A stretch of DNA of 64,000 nucleotides, from the NCBI GenBank assembly GCA_965250245.1, contig OZ252296.1:806001-870000 (forward strand). The letters run 5' to 3'. Below, piece after piece: positions 55,703 to 64,000 of the stretch. A program made the translations under genes and the position numbers. This DNA is from JABDIP01 sp965250245. GTDB lineage: Bacteria; Pseudomonadota; Alphaproteobacteria; DSM-16000; Inquilinaceae. Below the pieces are notes generated by a model. The model made no database searches, was not told the origin of the DNA, and saw nothing but the letters and a program-made list of their open reading frames with translations. Position 1 is the stretch's first letter. Each line of letters opens with the position of its first letter.

Positions 55703-55844
55703 CAAAGAGTAACGGAGGCGCGCGAAGGTAGGCTCAGGCTGGTCGGAAATCAGCTGCTGAGTGCAATGGCATAAGCCTGCCTGACTGCAAGAGCGACGGT
55801 TCGAGCAGAGACGAAAGTCGGTCATAGTGATCCGGTGGTCCCGC

Positions 55845-55898
<54 letters not shown>

Positions 55899-55927
55899 AC
55901 CCCCCAAGAGTCCACATCGACGGGGGT

Positions 55928-56025
<98 letters not shown>

Positions 56026-56083
56026 GAACGTCGTGAGACAGTTCGGTCCCTATCTGCCGTGGGTGTCGGAGACTTGCGAGGCG

Positions 56084-56115
<32 letters not shown>

Positions 56116-56171
56116 CACCTCTGGTGGACCGGTTGTGGCGCCAGCCGCACCGCCGGGTAGCTATGTGCGGA

Positions 56172-56207
<36 letters not shown>

Positions 56208-56369
56208 CCCTCAAAACCAGGTCTCCCTTGAGAGCCGTGGAAGACCACCACGTCGATAGGCCGGGTGTGGAAGCGTGGCAACACGCGAAGCTAACCGGTA
56301 CTAATCGCTCGATCGGCTTGATCCCAGTCGCTGGTAAAACCGCGCCGAAGGGCGCGCAGCGCCCGCAGC

Positions 56370-56480
56370 AATCAGTCCTCAGGTATCAGGTATCAGAAGG
56401 CGCCGGCGTTGGCCGGTCGTCACTGGCCAACCGGCCGACTCTGATCTGATCCCTGATTACCGATCCCTGATCCCCGATCC
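56370..56480 (+). repeat. rrn repeat stem, site 5 (23S-5S spacer)
   Basis: Left arm ATCAG..CCTCAGGTATCAGGTATCAG (56370-56396) and right arm CTGATCTGATCCCTGATTAC plus CGATCCCTGATCCCCGATCC (56441-56480), enclosing GGCCGG...CCGGCC hairpin sequence. Same family as in the intervening sequences. It occupies most of the 23S-5S spacer. Confidence 0.85.
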
Positions 56481-56490
56481 GGTCTTCGAC

Positions 56491-56609
56491 GACCTGGTGG
56501 CTATGGCGAGGGGCAATACACCCGATCCCATCCCGAACTCGGCCGTGAAAACCCTCTGCGCCGATGGTACTGCGTCTTAAGGCGTGGGAGAGTAGGTCGC
56601 CGCCAGGTC
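56491..56609 (+). rRNA. rrf: 5S ribosomal RNA
   Basis: About 119 bases, from GACCTGGTGGCTATGGCGAG to GTCGCCGCCAGGTC, with CCCGATCCCATCCCGAACTCGG in the conserved loop region. Flanks GGTCTT (56481-56486) and AAGACC pair outside it, giving a processing stem. Confidence 0.97.
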
Positions 56610-56623
56610 ATCCAAGACCGGAA

Positions 56624-56790
56624 CAGAGATCAGAAAACAGAGACCAGGGATCAGAACAGCCCTGGCCCAACCACACACCTTCCTCTCCACACGCCGCCAC
56701 ACGCGGCAGCCAAAACCCGACAGACACGATAGAGCCCAGGACCAAACGACGGCACATCTGTCCTCTGATCCCTGGCCTCTGTCCTCTGAT
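56624..56790 (+). repeat. rrn repeat stem, site 6 (5S to tRNA-fMet)
   Basis: Left CAGAGACCAGGGATCAG (56638-56654 region) and right CTGATCCCTGGCCTCTG (56765-56781) pair with a single G-T mismatch; CTGTCCTCTGAT is repeated on the right. The loop between them (about 110 bases, rich in CACACA and CAAAAC) has no gene. Confidence 0.82.
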
Positions 56791-56792
56791 AG

Positions 56793-56869
<77 letters not shown>

Positions 56870-56886
56870 GTCCCACAGCGACATAC

Positions 56887-56917
56887 AAAGCCCTCCGGCA
56901 CAAGGTCGGAGGGCTTT
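56887..56917 (+). terminator. Terminator of the rRNA operon
   Basis: Perfect 11-bp stem AAAGCCCTCCG / CGGAGGGCTTT with a nine-base loop, 18 bases after tRNA-fMet. The TTT forms the end of the right arm, a usual shape for a Rho-independent terminator. Confidence 0.85.
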
Positions 56918-57002
56918 CGTCGTTCACGGGAAGAGACCATGCCCGGACCCAGCGCGCGCCTCCGCATCAGGAAGCACATCAAGGTCGACACAGGGCCGAG
57001 GG

Positions 57003-58394
57003 TTATGATGGCCGACCGGGGCGTCCAGCGCCGGCCAGATAGCCCAGGGTGATGGCAGAGAGCAGCCCGTTTCCCGAGAGATAGCCGCTATCGCCGCTGC
57101 CGGAGACGCCGCAGGCGGCACCGCCGACGGCGTGGAGATTCGGGAAGATGTTGCCGGTGCGGGTCCTGACCTTGGCCGATCGAGGGTCCACGGCGAGGCC
57201 GCCCTGGGTGTGGAACAGCGCGCCGGTTACCCGCACGGCGGCGTAGGGCGCGGTCAGCTTTGGCGGCGTGAAGGACCGCCCGAAGCTGTCGGGGTGGCCT
57301 CCGGAAACGCTATCGGAGACCTCCTGGACTGTCCGGCGCACGTGATGGAACGGCAGTCCCGCCCCGTCGGCCAGGGCCTCCAGCGTGTCGGCCCACGTGA
57401 TCGCGCCCTGGGCTTCGGCCAGTTTGAAATCCTCGAACTGGCGGGCGATCGCCGCGATGCGGGCATCGAAGATCGTCCAGACCTGTCCTCCCGGCTGGCC
57501 GAGCACGGCGCGGGCGGCCTCCGAATAGCCCTGGGACTCGTCCCAGAACCGCTCGCCCTTCAGATTGACCTGGAACCCGCCCTCCATGATCACCGCCCAG
57601 GTGATCAGGATGCCATGGGGGTGGGCGACATTGCCGTGGCCCTGATAGGCGCCCAGATGGCGGGTCTCGGCCCCGAGTGCCTGGCCCCACAGGACCGCCT
57701 CGCCGCGATTGCCGTCATGGCCGAACCACAGCGCGTCCTGGATCTCCGGCATGTGCTCCGCGACCAGGGCGCGGTTTCCGCCGAACCCATTGCAGGCGAG
57801 GATCAGCCGTTCGCAGCCCACCGTCTCCACACCGCCATCCGGTCTGGTCAATCGTGCCCCGGTGATCCGATCGCCGTCGCGATAGAGCGAATCGGCCCGC
57901 CGGTGGCAGACGATGTCGATATCGGCGGTCTCGGCGGCGCGGCGCAGCGCATCCATCAGGCTGCGCCCGGCCCGATCCGGCAGGCCGTGCATGCGGCGCC
58001 GCATATGGCCGGGATAATCGAAGTCGGCGACAAGGGAGAAGGGCAGGCCATGGCGGTCCGCCAGCCACTCGACCACCGGGCCGGAGAGGCGCGCCATGGC
58101 GGCAACTAGGTCCCCGTCGTTCTGACCCTTGGCCTTGGCCTGGATGTCCCGCGCGAGGATCTCCGGGCTGTCCTCTATCCCCACATCTGCCTGAAAGCGG
58201 GTGCCGGCCGCGGGGATCAACCCGGCGCTGAGCGCGGTCGAGCCCGCGGGCATCGCATCCGCCTCGACGACCAGGACCGCGTCGCCTCTCTCCCGCGCGG
58301 CCAGGGCGGCGGTCAGACCGGCGGCGCCGGCGCCGATGATGAGCGTCACCGCCCGGAGATCGAATTCCGGGGGCGTCGGGGCGACGTCTGTCAC
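57003..58394 (-). CDS. FAD-dependent oxidoreductase, fumarate-reductase/TcuA type
   Basis: Flavoprotein of 463 residues. The dinucleotide motif is VTLIIGAGAAGLTAALAARERG (about 17-38) with the acidic VEAD that contacts adenosine ribose, and the C-terminal FAD segment is NLHAVGGAACGVSGSGDSGYLSGNGLLSAITLG. The fold and length fit soluble flavocytochrome-like dehydrogenases such as tricarballylate dehydrogenase (TcuA) or 3-ketosteroid dehydrogenase relatives. It is last in a six-gene operon with an ATGA overlap to the lyase gene. Substrate is not readable. Confidence 0.85.
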   Translation of the reverse strand: MTDVAPTPPEFDLRAVTLIIGAGAAGLTAALAARERGDAVLVVEADAMPAGSTALSAGLIPAAGTRFQADVGIEDSPEILARDIQAKAKGQNDGDLVAAMARLSGPVVEWLADRHGLPFSLVADFDYPGHMRRRMHGLPDRAGRSLMDALRRAAETADIDIVCHRRADSLYRDGDRITGARLTRPDGGVETVGCERLILACNGFGGNRALVAEHMPEIQDALWFGHDGNRGEAVLWGQALGAETRHLGAYQGHGNVAHPHGILITWAVIMEGGFQVNLKGERFWDESQGYSEAARAVLGQPGGQVWTIFDARIAAIARQFEDFKLAEAQGAITWADTLEALADGAGLPFHHVRRTVQEVSDSVSGGHPDSFGRSFTPPKLTAPYAAVRVTGALFHTQGGLAVDPRSAKVRTRTGNIFPNLHAVGGAACGVSGSGDSGYLSGNGLLSAITLGYLAGAGRPGRPS

Positions 58395-59260
58395 CGGTCG
58401 TCTTGCCCGTCGAAGCGGCGGCCGGCCTCCAGCATCTCCGCCGTGCCGAGGCGTTCGTTCAAGCCCTGAAGATCATCCATTCGCTCCGCGAACGGCCGGT
58501 TGGACCCATGGGTCCGCAGCGATGTGTAGTAGTCGCTGGCCGCCCGGGCTAGGGCGCGAACGATGCCGCCCGGGAAGATCGCGATGGCGTAGCCCAGCGC
58601 CTCCAGATCCGCGGCGGACCGGATTGGCGTTGCCCCGCCTTCGACCATGTTGGCCAGCAGGGGCACCCGCCCCTGGAAGATCCGCGCGATCTTGGCGAGC
58701 TCCTCGGCCGAGCGGGGCGCCTCGACGAACAGCACGTCCGCCCCCGCCTCGACATAGGCCCCGGCGCGGTCGATGGCGGGCTCAAAACCTTCCACCGCGA
58801 TCGCGTCGGTGCGGGCGATGATCAGCGTTTCCGCGCTGGCGCGGGCGTCGGCCATGGCGGCGATCTTGCCGACCATCTCGGCCGCCGGGATCAGGGATTT
58901 GTCCGCCAGATGCCCGCAGCGCTTGGGATAGGTCTGGTCCTCGACCTGCAGCGCGTTGGCGCCGGCGCGCTCATAGGCGCGCAGGGTGCGCTGCGCGTTC
59001 AGCGCGTTGCCGAAGCCGGTATCGGCATCGATGATCACCGGCAGGTCGACCCTGTCGCGCACCAGCGCCATGGTGTCGGCCATTTCCGTGAAGGCGGTCA
59101 GGCCGATATCGGGACGTCCCAGCCGTGTATAAGCGACGGCCGCGCCGGACAGGTAGAGCGCCTCGAAGCCGGCCTGCTCGGCCAGCGTCGCGGTCAGCCC
59201 GTCATAGATTCCGGGCGCGAGCAGGATTTCCGGCCGGGCGAGGCGTTCGCGCAACGTCAT
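58391..59260 (-). CDS. Isocitrate lyase / PEP mutase family lyase
   Basis: A 289-residue TIM-barrel lyase: LLAPGIYDGLTATLAEQAGFEALYLSG, the metal-binding VIIDADTGFGNALN, QVEDQTYPKRCGHL with the KRCGH catalytic loop, and LIIARTDAIAVEG. The KRCGH cysteine is kept, favouring C-C lyase activity on a 2-hydroxy-succinate derivative, as in 2-methylisocitrate lyase or 2,3-dimethylmalate lyase. It is coupled by ATGA overlaps to both neighbours in the operon. Confidence 0.88.
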   Translation of the reverse strand: MTLRERLARPEILLAPGIYDGLTATLAEQAGFEALYLSGAAVAYTRLGRPDIGLTAFTEMADTMALVRDRVDLPVIIDADTGFGNALNAQRTLRAYERAGANALQVEDQTYPKRCGHLADKSLIPAAEMVGKIAAMADARASAETLIIARTDAIAVEGFEPAIDRAGAYVEAGADVLFVEAPRSAEELAKIARIFQGRVPLLANMVEGGATPIRSAADLEALGYAIAIFPGGIVRALARAASDYYTSLRTHGSNRPFAERMDDLQGLNERLGTAEMLEAGRRFDGQDDR

Positions 59261-59877
59261 GGCGCGCGTCCAATCATCTCAATCGCCTCGGCACAGGTCA
59301 TCTGCGTGCCGAGCGAACCGAGGGAGAGCAGCGTCGCGTCGTGAACGTCGTCACGGAAGGCGGCGCATCCATCGGTCAGCAACACCGTGTCGATATCGCG
59401 CAGATGGGCGTCGCGCAGGGTGCTGGCCACCCCGCCATTGGTCACGATGCCCGCGATCACCAGCCGGTCGATTCCCAGGGCGCGCAAGATGTACTCCAGC
59501 CGGGTCTGGTAGAAGGCGGAATAGGCGACCTTCTCGACCACGTAGTCGGCGGGGTCCAGGGCCTCGACCAACTGGTGCCCGAAGGCACCGGGCAAGAAGT
59601 CGCCCTTGCCGAGGAAGGGGCGGAGTGCCTTGAGATGCGGGGCGATCAGGGGCTCTCCATCCGGCCCCGGCACCAGGGTGAACTGGGCGGAGATGAAGGG
59701 GCTCCCCTTGGCGAGCAAGGTGTCCCGCAATGGCAGGATGCGCTCGGGCAGCGCGGTGATCGACGCCACCGTCTGGCCGGCGCGGCCATAGGCGCCCTCC
59801 GGATGCAGGAAGTCGTTCTGCAGATCGATGGTCAGCAAGGCCGTGCGCGCCGGGTCGATCCGGTCGATCGTGGTGAT
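59257..59877 (-). CDS. Isochorismatase-fold hydrolase without the catalytic cysteine
   Basis: About 193 residues from TTG 59838, or 206 from a putative AUC at 59877. It has TIDLQNDFLHPEGAYG with the usual Asp, the conserved Lys (VVEKVAYSAF) and the cis-peptide motif IVTNGGVASTLRDA. Amidases and nicotinamidases of this family have Cys where this protein has the second Gly (TNxC to TNGG), so the nucleophile is absent; PhzD/EntB-type isochorismatases also lack it. GGAGGG lies seven bases before the AUC and too far from TTG, so the real start may be AUC. Its gene follows hyuA by a few bases. Confidence 0.8.
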   Translation of the reverse strand: MTTIDRIDPARTALLTIDLQNDFLHPEGAYGRAGQTVASITALPERILPLRDTLLAKGSPFISAQFTLVPGPDGEPLIAPHLKALRPFLGKGDFLPGAFGHQLVEALDPADYVVEKVAYSAFYQTRLEYILRALGIDRLVIAGIVTNGGVASTLRDAHLRDIDTVLLTDGCAAFRDDVHDATLLSLGSLGTQMTCAEAIEMIGRAP

Positions 59878-59880
59878 GGC

Positions 59881-61941
59881 TCAGCCCTCCGCTCTCTCGA
59901 TGATGGTATTGCCGAACCGGTCGGTGGCGCCGACCAGCCTCGGCTCGATCAGCACCGTCGTGTCGGGCTGTACCAGGATGGCCGGGCCGGCGATCCGCGA
60001 ACCCACCGGCAGGGCGAGGCGGTCGTAAATCGCCGTATCGTGCCAGGCCTGCCCGAAATGGACCTTGCGCGTGCCCGTGTGCGCCTGCTCCACGCTGCCG
60101 CCGGCCGGGCCGAGGGTCGACAGGTCGAATTTCGGCCGCCGGCCGATGATTGCGGTGCGCAGGTTCATGACCCGGCGCGTCCCGCCCTCCAGCAGGCGGC
60201 CATAGGTCCCCCGATAGGCGGCATCGAAGGCGTGTGCGATGGCGGCCCGGGTGGGGGTTTCGATCTCGCCATCCGCGAGCGGCAGGTTCAACGGCACGGC
60301 GACAGTGTGGGTTTGGCCGAGATAGGCCATGTCGAGCTCGACCACGACGTCCAGGGCCTCGAACCGGGTGCGGGCGGCGTCCAGCAGGGCCATGCCGCTA
60401 TCCACGTGGCTCTCCAGGAAGCGCGCCAACGCGGCTTCGTCGAGGTCGTCGACGAAGGCGTTGATCGTCTGCACGAAATCCTGGCGCATATCGGCGATCA
60501 CGCAGCCCATGGCGCTGGTCACGCCGGGGTAGCGGGGCACGATCGCCCGGGCCAGGCCGACCTCGTCCATCAGCGCCCCGGCATGAAGCGCGCCGCCGCC
60601 GCCGAAGGGCATGAAGGCGAAACGCTTGGGATCGAAGCCACGCTCGATGCTGACCAGCCGGATGGCACCGGCCATCCGGGCGTTGGCCACGGTCAGGACG
60701 GCCTCGGCCGCCGCGATGGTCTCAAGGCCGAGCGGGGCGCCGATATGGGCGTCGATCGCCGCGCCGGCCGCCTCCACATCCAACCGCGCCAGTTGGCCGC
60801 CGATCGGCTTGTCCGGATCGATCCGCCCCAGCACCACATTGGCGTCCGTCACGGTGGGCCGGGTGTTCCCGAGGCCGTAGGCGACGGGGCCGGGATCGGA
60901 GCCGGCGCTTTCCGGCCCGATATTCAGAAGCCCGCCCTTATCCACCCAGGCGACGGAGCCGCCGCCGGCGCCGATGGTGGCGATCTCGATCATCGGCGTG
61001 CGGACGACCATGCCGAAATCGATCGCCGTCTGGGCCGACAGTGCCGACCGGCCGCCGGCGATCAGCGACACGTCGAAGGAGGTGCCGCCCATATCCCCGG
61101 TGATCACGTCGGGGAAGCCTGAGCTTTCCGCGATGTAGCCGGCGGCGATCACGCCGGCGGCCGGACCGGAAAGGGCGGTCCGCACCGGCAGCCGGCAGGC
61201 GGTGTCCACCGCCATGACGCCGCCATTGGACTGCACGATCATGAATTCGCCGCCAAAGCCGCCGGCTTTCAGCGCGGTCTCCAGCCGGTCCAGATAGCTC
61301 GAGACCTCGGGCTGCAAATAGGCGTTCAGCGCGGTGGTGGAGAAGCGCTCGAACTCGCGGATTTCCGGCAGGATCTCCGAACTGGCGGAGACATGCGGCG
61401 TGGGCCACAGCGCCCGGACGGCTGTGACCGCCTTGGCCTCGTTCTCCGGGTTGGCATAGGCGTTGGCGAACAGGATCGCGACGGCCGTGCAGCCCTGATC
61501 GAGCAGGTTTTGCGCGGCATCCCGAACCGAATCCACATCCACCGGAAGCCGAATCGTGCCGTCCGCCAACGTCCGTTCCGGGACCTCCAGCCTGAGATCA
61601 CGCGGGACGATGGGCGTGAAATCGCCGCGCAGCCCCCAGGTCCGGGGCCGGTCCCGGCGGCGCATCTCCAGCACGTCACGCAGGCCCTGGGTGGTGATCA
61701 CGCCGATCCGCGCACCCTTGCGCTCCAAGAGCGCGTTGGTCCCTGCCGTCGTGCCGTGAACGACTACGGACAGGGTGGAGAGGTCGTCGACCCGCCGGGC
61801 GATCCCGTCCCGGAAGCCGCCGGACTGGTCGGGCCGCGTGGTCGGCACCTTCGCGACGCTGGCCGTTCCCGCCTGTTCGTCCAGAACGAAGACATCGGTG
61901 AAGGTGCCGCCGACATCGACGCCGATCATCCGGCCCGTCAC
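59881..61941 (-). CDS. hyuA: Hydantoinase/oxoprolinase subunit A
   Basis: ATP-binding subunit of HyuAB-type enzymes, 686 residues from GTG 61941. It has the actin-like phosphate motif MIGVDVGGTFTDVFVLDE at the N-terminus, TTQGLRDVLEMRRRDRP, ITGDMGGTSFDVSLI and FAFMPFGGGGALHAGALMDEVG. Such enzymes hydrolyse cyclic imides such as N-methylhydantoin or 5-oxoproline with ATP; acetone carboxylase beta subunits are distant relatives. The GTG overlaps the hyuB stop (GTGA). ATG 61929 is the alternative start. Confidence 0.92.
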   Translation of the reverse strand: MTGRMIGVDVGGTFTDVFVLDEQAGTASVAKVPTTRPDQSGGFRDGIARRVDDLSTLSVVVHGTTAGTNALLERKGARIGVITTQGLRDVLEMRRRDRPRTWGLRGDFTPIVPRDLRLEVPERTLADGTIRLPVDVDSVRDAAQNLLDQGCTAVAILFANAYANPENEAKAVTAVRALWPTPHVSASSEILPEIREFERFSTTALNAYLQPEVSSYLDRLETALKAGGFGGEFMIVQSNGGVMAVDTACRLPVRTALSGPAAGVIAAGYIAESSGFPDVITGDMGGTSFDVSLIAGGRSALSAQTAIDFGMVVRTPMIEIATIGAGGGSVAWVDKGGLLNIGPESAGSDPGPVAYGLGNTRPTVTDANVVLGRIDPDKPIGGQLARLDVEAAGAAIDAHIGAPLGLETIAAAEAVLTVANARMAGAIRLVSIERGFDPKRFAFMPFGGGGALHAGALMDEVGLARAIVPRYPGVTSAMGCVIADMRQDFVQTINAFVDDLDEAALARFLESHVDSGMALLDAARTRFEALDVVVELDMAYLGQTHTVAVPLNLPLADGEIETPTRAAIAHAFDAAYRGTYGRLLEGGTRRVMNLRTAIIGRRPKFDLSTLGPAGGSVEQAHTGTRKVHFGQAWHDTAIYDRLALPVGSRIAGPAILVQPDTTVLIEPRLVGATDRFGNTIIERAEG

Positions 61942-63632
61942 GGCTCCACCGCCTTCCAGGCATCGCCGTAGCGGCGGCTCGCCTCCTCCGCCGTCAGGAA
62001 GCCCATGGCGACGTCCCGGGCGACTTTCTCCGGGGCGCGCTCGGCCGGCGAGCCATAGCCGCCGCCGCCCGGGGTCTCCAGCCGCACGGCCTGGCCTTGC
62101 TTCAACCCGATGCCCAGCATCTTCGAGGCCAGAGGCGGTCGATGCCATCCATCCGCCTGTTCATAGGCGAACGCGTTCAGGGCGGCCGGTTCGCCGCCTG
62201 CCACGCCGCGCGGCGCGAACCGCCCGCGCTCGCCGAACAGGAATCCCTGGGCGCCATTCTCCTCCAGCACCTCGATTTCGTAGAGCGCGCCCAGGCCGCC
62301 GCGATGGGCGCCGGCACCGGCGCTGTCGGGCCGCAGGGCCCATTGCCGGAACATCACCGGATAGGCAGCCTCCAGGATTTCCAGGGGCGGGATGGTGGCG
62401 GTGGAGATCGGTGCGTTGCCGTGGTTCAGCCCGTCGCCTTCCGGCGTGCCGCCATGGCCGCCACCATAGAAAGAGAACATGACCCAGGGGCGCCCGTCCG
62501 ACCGCTTGCCGGCCAGGGACAGCGCGTTGATCGTGCCATAGGCGTTGGCGACCACCCGCTCGGGCGCCGCCTTGGCCATGGCGGAGAAGATCACGTCGAT
62601 CATCCGCAGGATGGTCTCGGTATAGCCGCCGACCGGAGCCGGGAACTCCGCCGCCAGGAGCGAGCCGTCGGGGATGTGCACGTCGATCGGGCGCATCACT
62701 CCGGCATTCGCCGGCAGGACGGGGAAGATGTGCTTGATCGCCACATAGGCCGTCGCCACGGCGGTCGGCCGGGCGATGTTCACCGGCCCGGCGCAGCGGT
62801 CGGCCGTGCCTGCGAAATCCAGCGACATGCGGTCACCGGCGATCTCCAGCGCGACGCGGATTGGCAGCGCTTCGTCGGTGATCCCGTCATTGTCGAGGAA
62901 GTCTTCCGCCTCCCAGCGGCCATCCGGCAGCGCGGTCAGCTCCGACCGAGTCAGCGCCTCCGCCCGGTCCTGCAGGGCGTCGAGAGCGGTCTGCACCGTC
63001 TCGGCGCCGTAGTCGTCGAGCAGCGCGTCCAGGCGCTTCACGCCAAGATCGAGCGCGCCGAGCTGGCCGTTCAAATCCCCCATGGCCGATTGCGGCAGTC
63101 GGGTGTTGCGCCGAAGGATATCGACGATGTCCCGATTCACCGTACCGGCCCGAACCAGTTTTACCGGCGGCAGGACGAAGGCCTCCTGAAAGGCGTCGGT
63201 GGCCGCCGGATTGTAGTTGCCGGGCACGGCGCCGCCGACATCGTGCCAGTGGCCGACGGAGGCAAGGTAGCAGAACAGCGCGCCATCCCGGAAATAGGGC
63301 CGCACCAGGCGCATGTCGCTCAGATGCGTGCCGCCGAGATGGGCGTCGTTGAAGATGTAGACGTCCCCGTCGGCCAGATCGCCATCGGCCGCCGCCTTGT
63401 CGATCACCGCCTTCACGGCGAAGGCCATCACCCCGACGAAGATCGGCAACCCGCTCTTGCCCTGCACCAGCGTGTCGCCGGTTTCGGCGTGATAGAGCCC
63501 GTGGGAGGCGTCATGGGCTTCCGCGATGATCGGGTTGAAGGCGGCGCGGAACAGGGTCGCGTCCATCTCGTCGGCGATCTGCTCCATCCGGCCGGCGAGC
63601 ACCGCCAGGGTGACCGGGTCGATCGCGCTCAT
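61938..63632 (-). CDS. hyuB: Hydantoinase/oxoprolinase subunit B
   Basis: Partner subunit of HyuA, 564 residues, starting MSAIDPVTLAVLAGRMEQIADEM. Conserved blocks are SHGLYHAETGDTLVQGKSG, GDVYIFNDAHLGGTHLSDM, GHWHDVGGAVPGN, GNYNPAATDAFQEA and the C-terminal GLGALYEIEVLEENGAQGFLFGERGR and RLETPGGGGYGSP. The ATG at 63632 overlaps the SnoaL-like stop (ATGA). It forms a heteromer with HyuA. Confidence 0.94.
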   Translation of the reverse strand: MSAIDPVTLAVLAGRMEQIADEMDATLFRAAFNPIIAEAHDASHGLYHAETGDTLVQGKSGLPIFVGVMAFAVKAVIDKAAADGDLADGDVYIFNDAHLGGTHLSDMRLVRPYFRDGALFCYLASVGHWHDVGGAVPGNYNPAATDAFQEAFVLPPVKLVRAGTVNRDIVDILRRNTRLPQSAMGDLNGQLGALDLGVKRLDALLDDYGAETVQTALDALQDRAEALTRSELTALPDGRWEAEDFLDNDGITDEALPIRVALEIAGDRMSLDFAGTADRCAGPVNIARPTAVATAYVAIKHIFPVLPANAGVMRPIDVHIPDGSLLAAEFPAPVGGYTETILRMIDVIFSAMAKAAPERVVANAYGTINALSLAGKRSDGRPWVMFSFYGGGHGGTPEGDGLNHGNAPISTATIPPLEILEAAYPVMFRQWALRPDSAGAGAHRGGLGALYEIEVLEENGAQGFLFGERGRFAPRGVAGGEPAALNAFAYEQADGWHRPPLASKMLGIGLKQGQAVRLETPGGGGYGSPAERAPEKVARDVAMGFLTAEEASRRYGDAWKAVEP

Positions 63633-64000
63633 GCCGTGGCTCGCGTTTCGGCGAGGTCGTTCCAGACCTCCTGCCTGACGATCAGGCCGTCGGCGATCTC
63701 GAACCGATCGATGAAGCGGATGCCATCGAATGCCTGTCCGTCGGGCCATGCGCCCGACAAGGTGCCCCGGCAATAGACCACCGCCGAGGCGTCGCCCTGG
63801 ACGGTCTCGAAGCCCGCATAGGTCTTCTTCACGAACCGATAGCGCGGTGCTGCCCAGGCGATCAGCTCAGACAGCTCGGTCATTCGCACACCGCCCGGGA
63901 AGGTCATGGAGAATCCGTTGCCCAGCAGGCTGCCCGCGGCGTCGAGGTCACGGGCTTCCATGGCGGTCAGGAAGGTGCGGACCACGTCTTCCGGGGCGGG
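63629..64000 (-). CDS. SnoaL-like / NTF2-fold protein, 5' end cut by the window
   Basis: At least 118 residues in the SnoaL/DUF4440-like cone fold: TFLTAMEARDLDAAGSLLGNGFSMTFPGGVRM, then SAVVYCRGTLSGAWPDGQAFDGIRFIDRFEIADGLIVRQEVWNDL. The frame stays open upstream to the edge of the window, so the real start lies outside or is one of the GTGs near 63985. It is translationally coupled to hyuB. Such proteins are isomerases, hydrolases or simple ligand binders; the role here is unknown. Confidence 0.75.
   Translation of the reverse strand, partial: PAPEDVVRTFLTAMEARDLDAAGSLLGNGFSMTFPGGVRMTELSELIAWAAPRYRFVKKTYAGFETVQGDASAVVYCRGTLSGAWPDGQAFDGIRFIDRFEIADGLIVRQEVWNDLAETRATA

Overview
The window is high-GC DNA from an alphaproteobacterium, most likely a Rhodospirillales-type lineage. 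The evidence is a split b/b' F0 ATP synthase operon, a CcrM-type GANTC methyltransferase, the mutY / DUF721 / dsbA-like / smc neighbourhood, the ubiquinol-cytochrome c reductase operon petABC, and a 16S-Ile-Ala-23S-5S-fMet rRNA operon. Assignment below order is inference; a 16S search would settle it.

Layout. 1-3.0 kb: end of an unrecognised gene, then the F0 operon atpI-atpB-atpE-atpF'-atpF on the minus strand. 3.1-7.8 kb: smc, a DsbA-like thioredoxin and a DUF721/DciA-like protein, with mutY divergent. 9-16.8 kb: folB, ccrM, rnhB, a PA0069-type radical SAM protein, moaB, a lytic transglycosylase, a YdeI/OmpD-associated protein and a family-4-like uracil-DNA glycosylase. 16.9-26 kb: ETF-ubiquinone oxidoreductase, zinc alcohol dehydrogenase, a TPR protein, ispE and a 1099-residue single-pass protein with repeated PLF motifs, Sel1 repeats and a peptidoglycan-binding end. 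26.2-39.6 kb: tRNA-Gln, a methyltransferase, a small membrane protein, a class III cyclase, a MoxR/DUF58/DUF4159/von-Willebrand-like operon, DUF1285, a NUDIX CoA pyrophosphatase, a CCA-adding-type enzyme and two paralogous secreted proteins of unknown function. 39.6-50.1 kb: hemF, trmL, petABC, DUF4166, an AidB-like acyl-CoA dehydrogenase, DUF924, a VOC protein and an M23 peptidase with three tandem OapA/LysM-like modules.

50.1-56.9 kb holds a complete rRNA operon. Its 23S gene carries two intervening sequences, at the helix-25 and helix-45 positions; the second encodes an S23/four-helix-bundle protein. A repeat built on GATCAGGGATCAGGTATCAG and its complement forms the stems of both intervening sequences and recurs in every spacer of the operon (16S-tRNA, tRNA-23S, 23S-5S, 5S-tRNA-fMet). 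This is the most unusual structure in the window.

56.9-64 kb is a tightly overlapped six-gene catabolic operon: SnoaL-like, HyuB, HyuA, an isochorismatase-fold hydrolase lacking the usual catalytic cysteine, an isocitrate-lyase/PEP-mutase-type lyase and a fumarate-reductase-type flavoprotein. Its substrate cannot be read from sequence. Three families of palindromic intergenic repeats are scattered through the first 13 kb, and one of them supplies the last codons of mutY.
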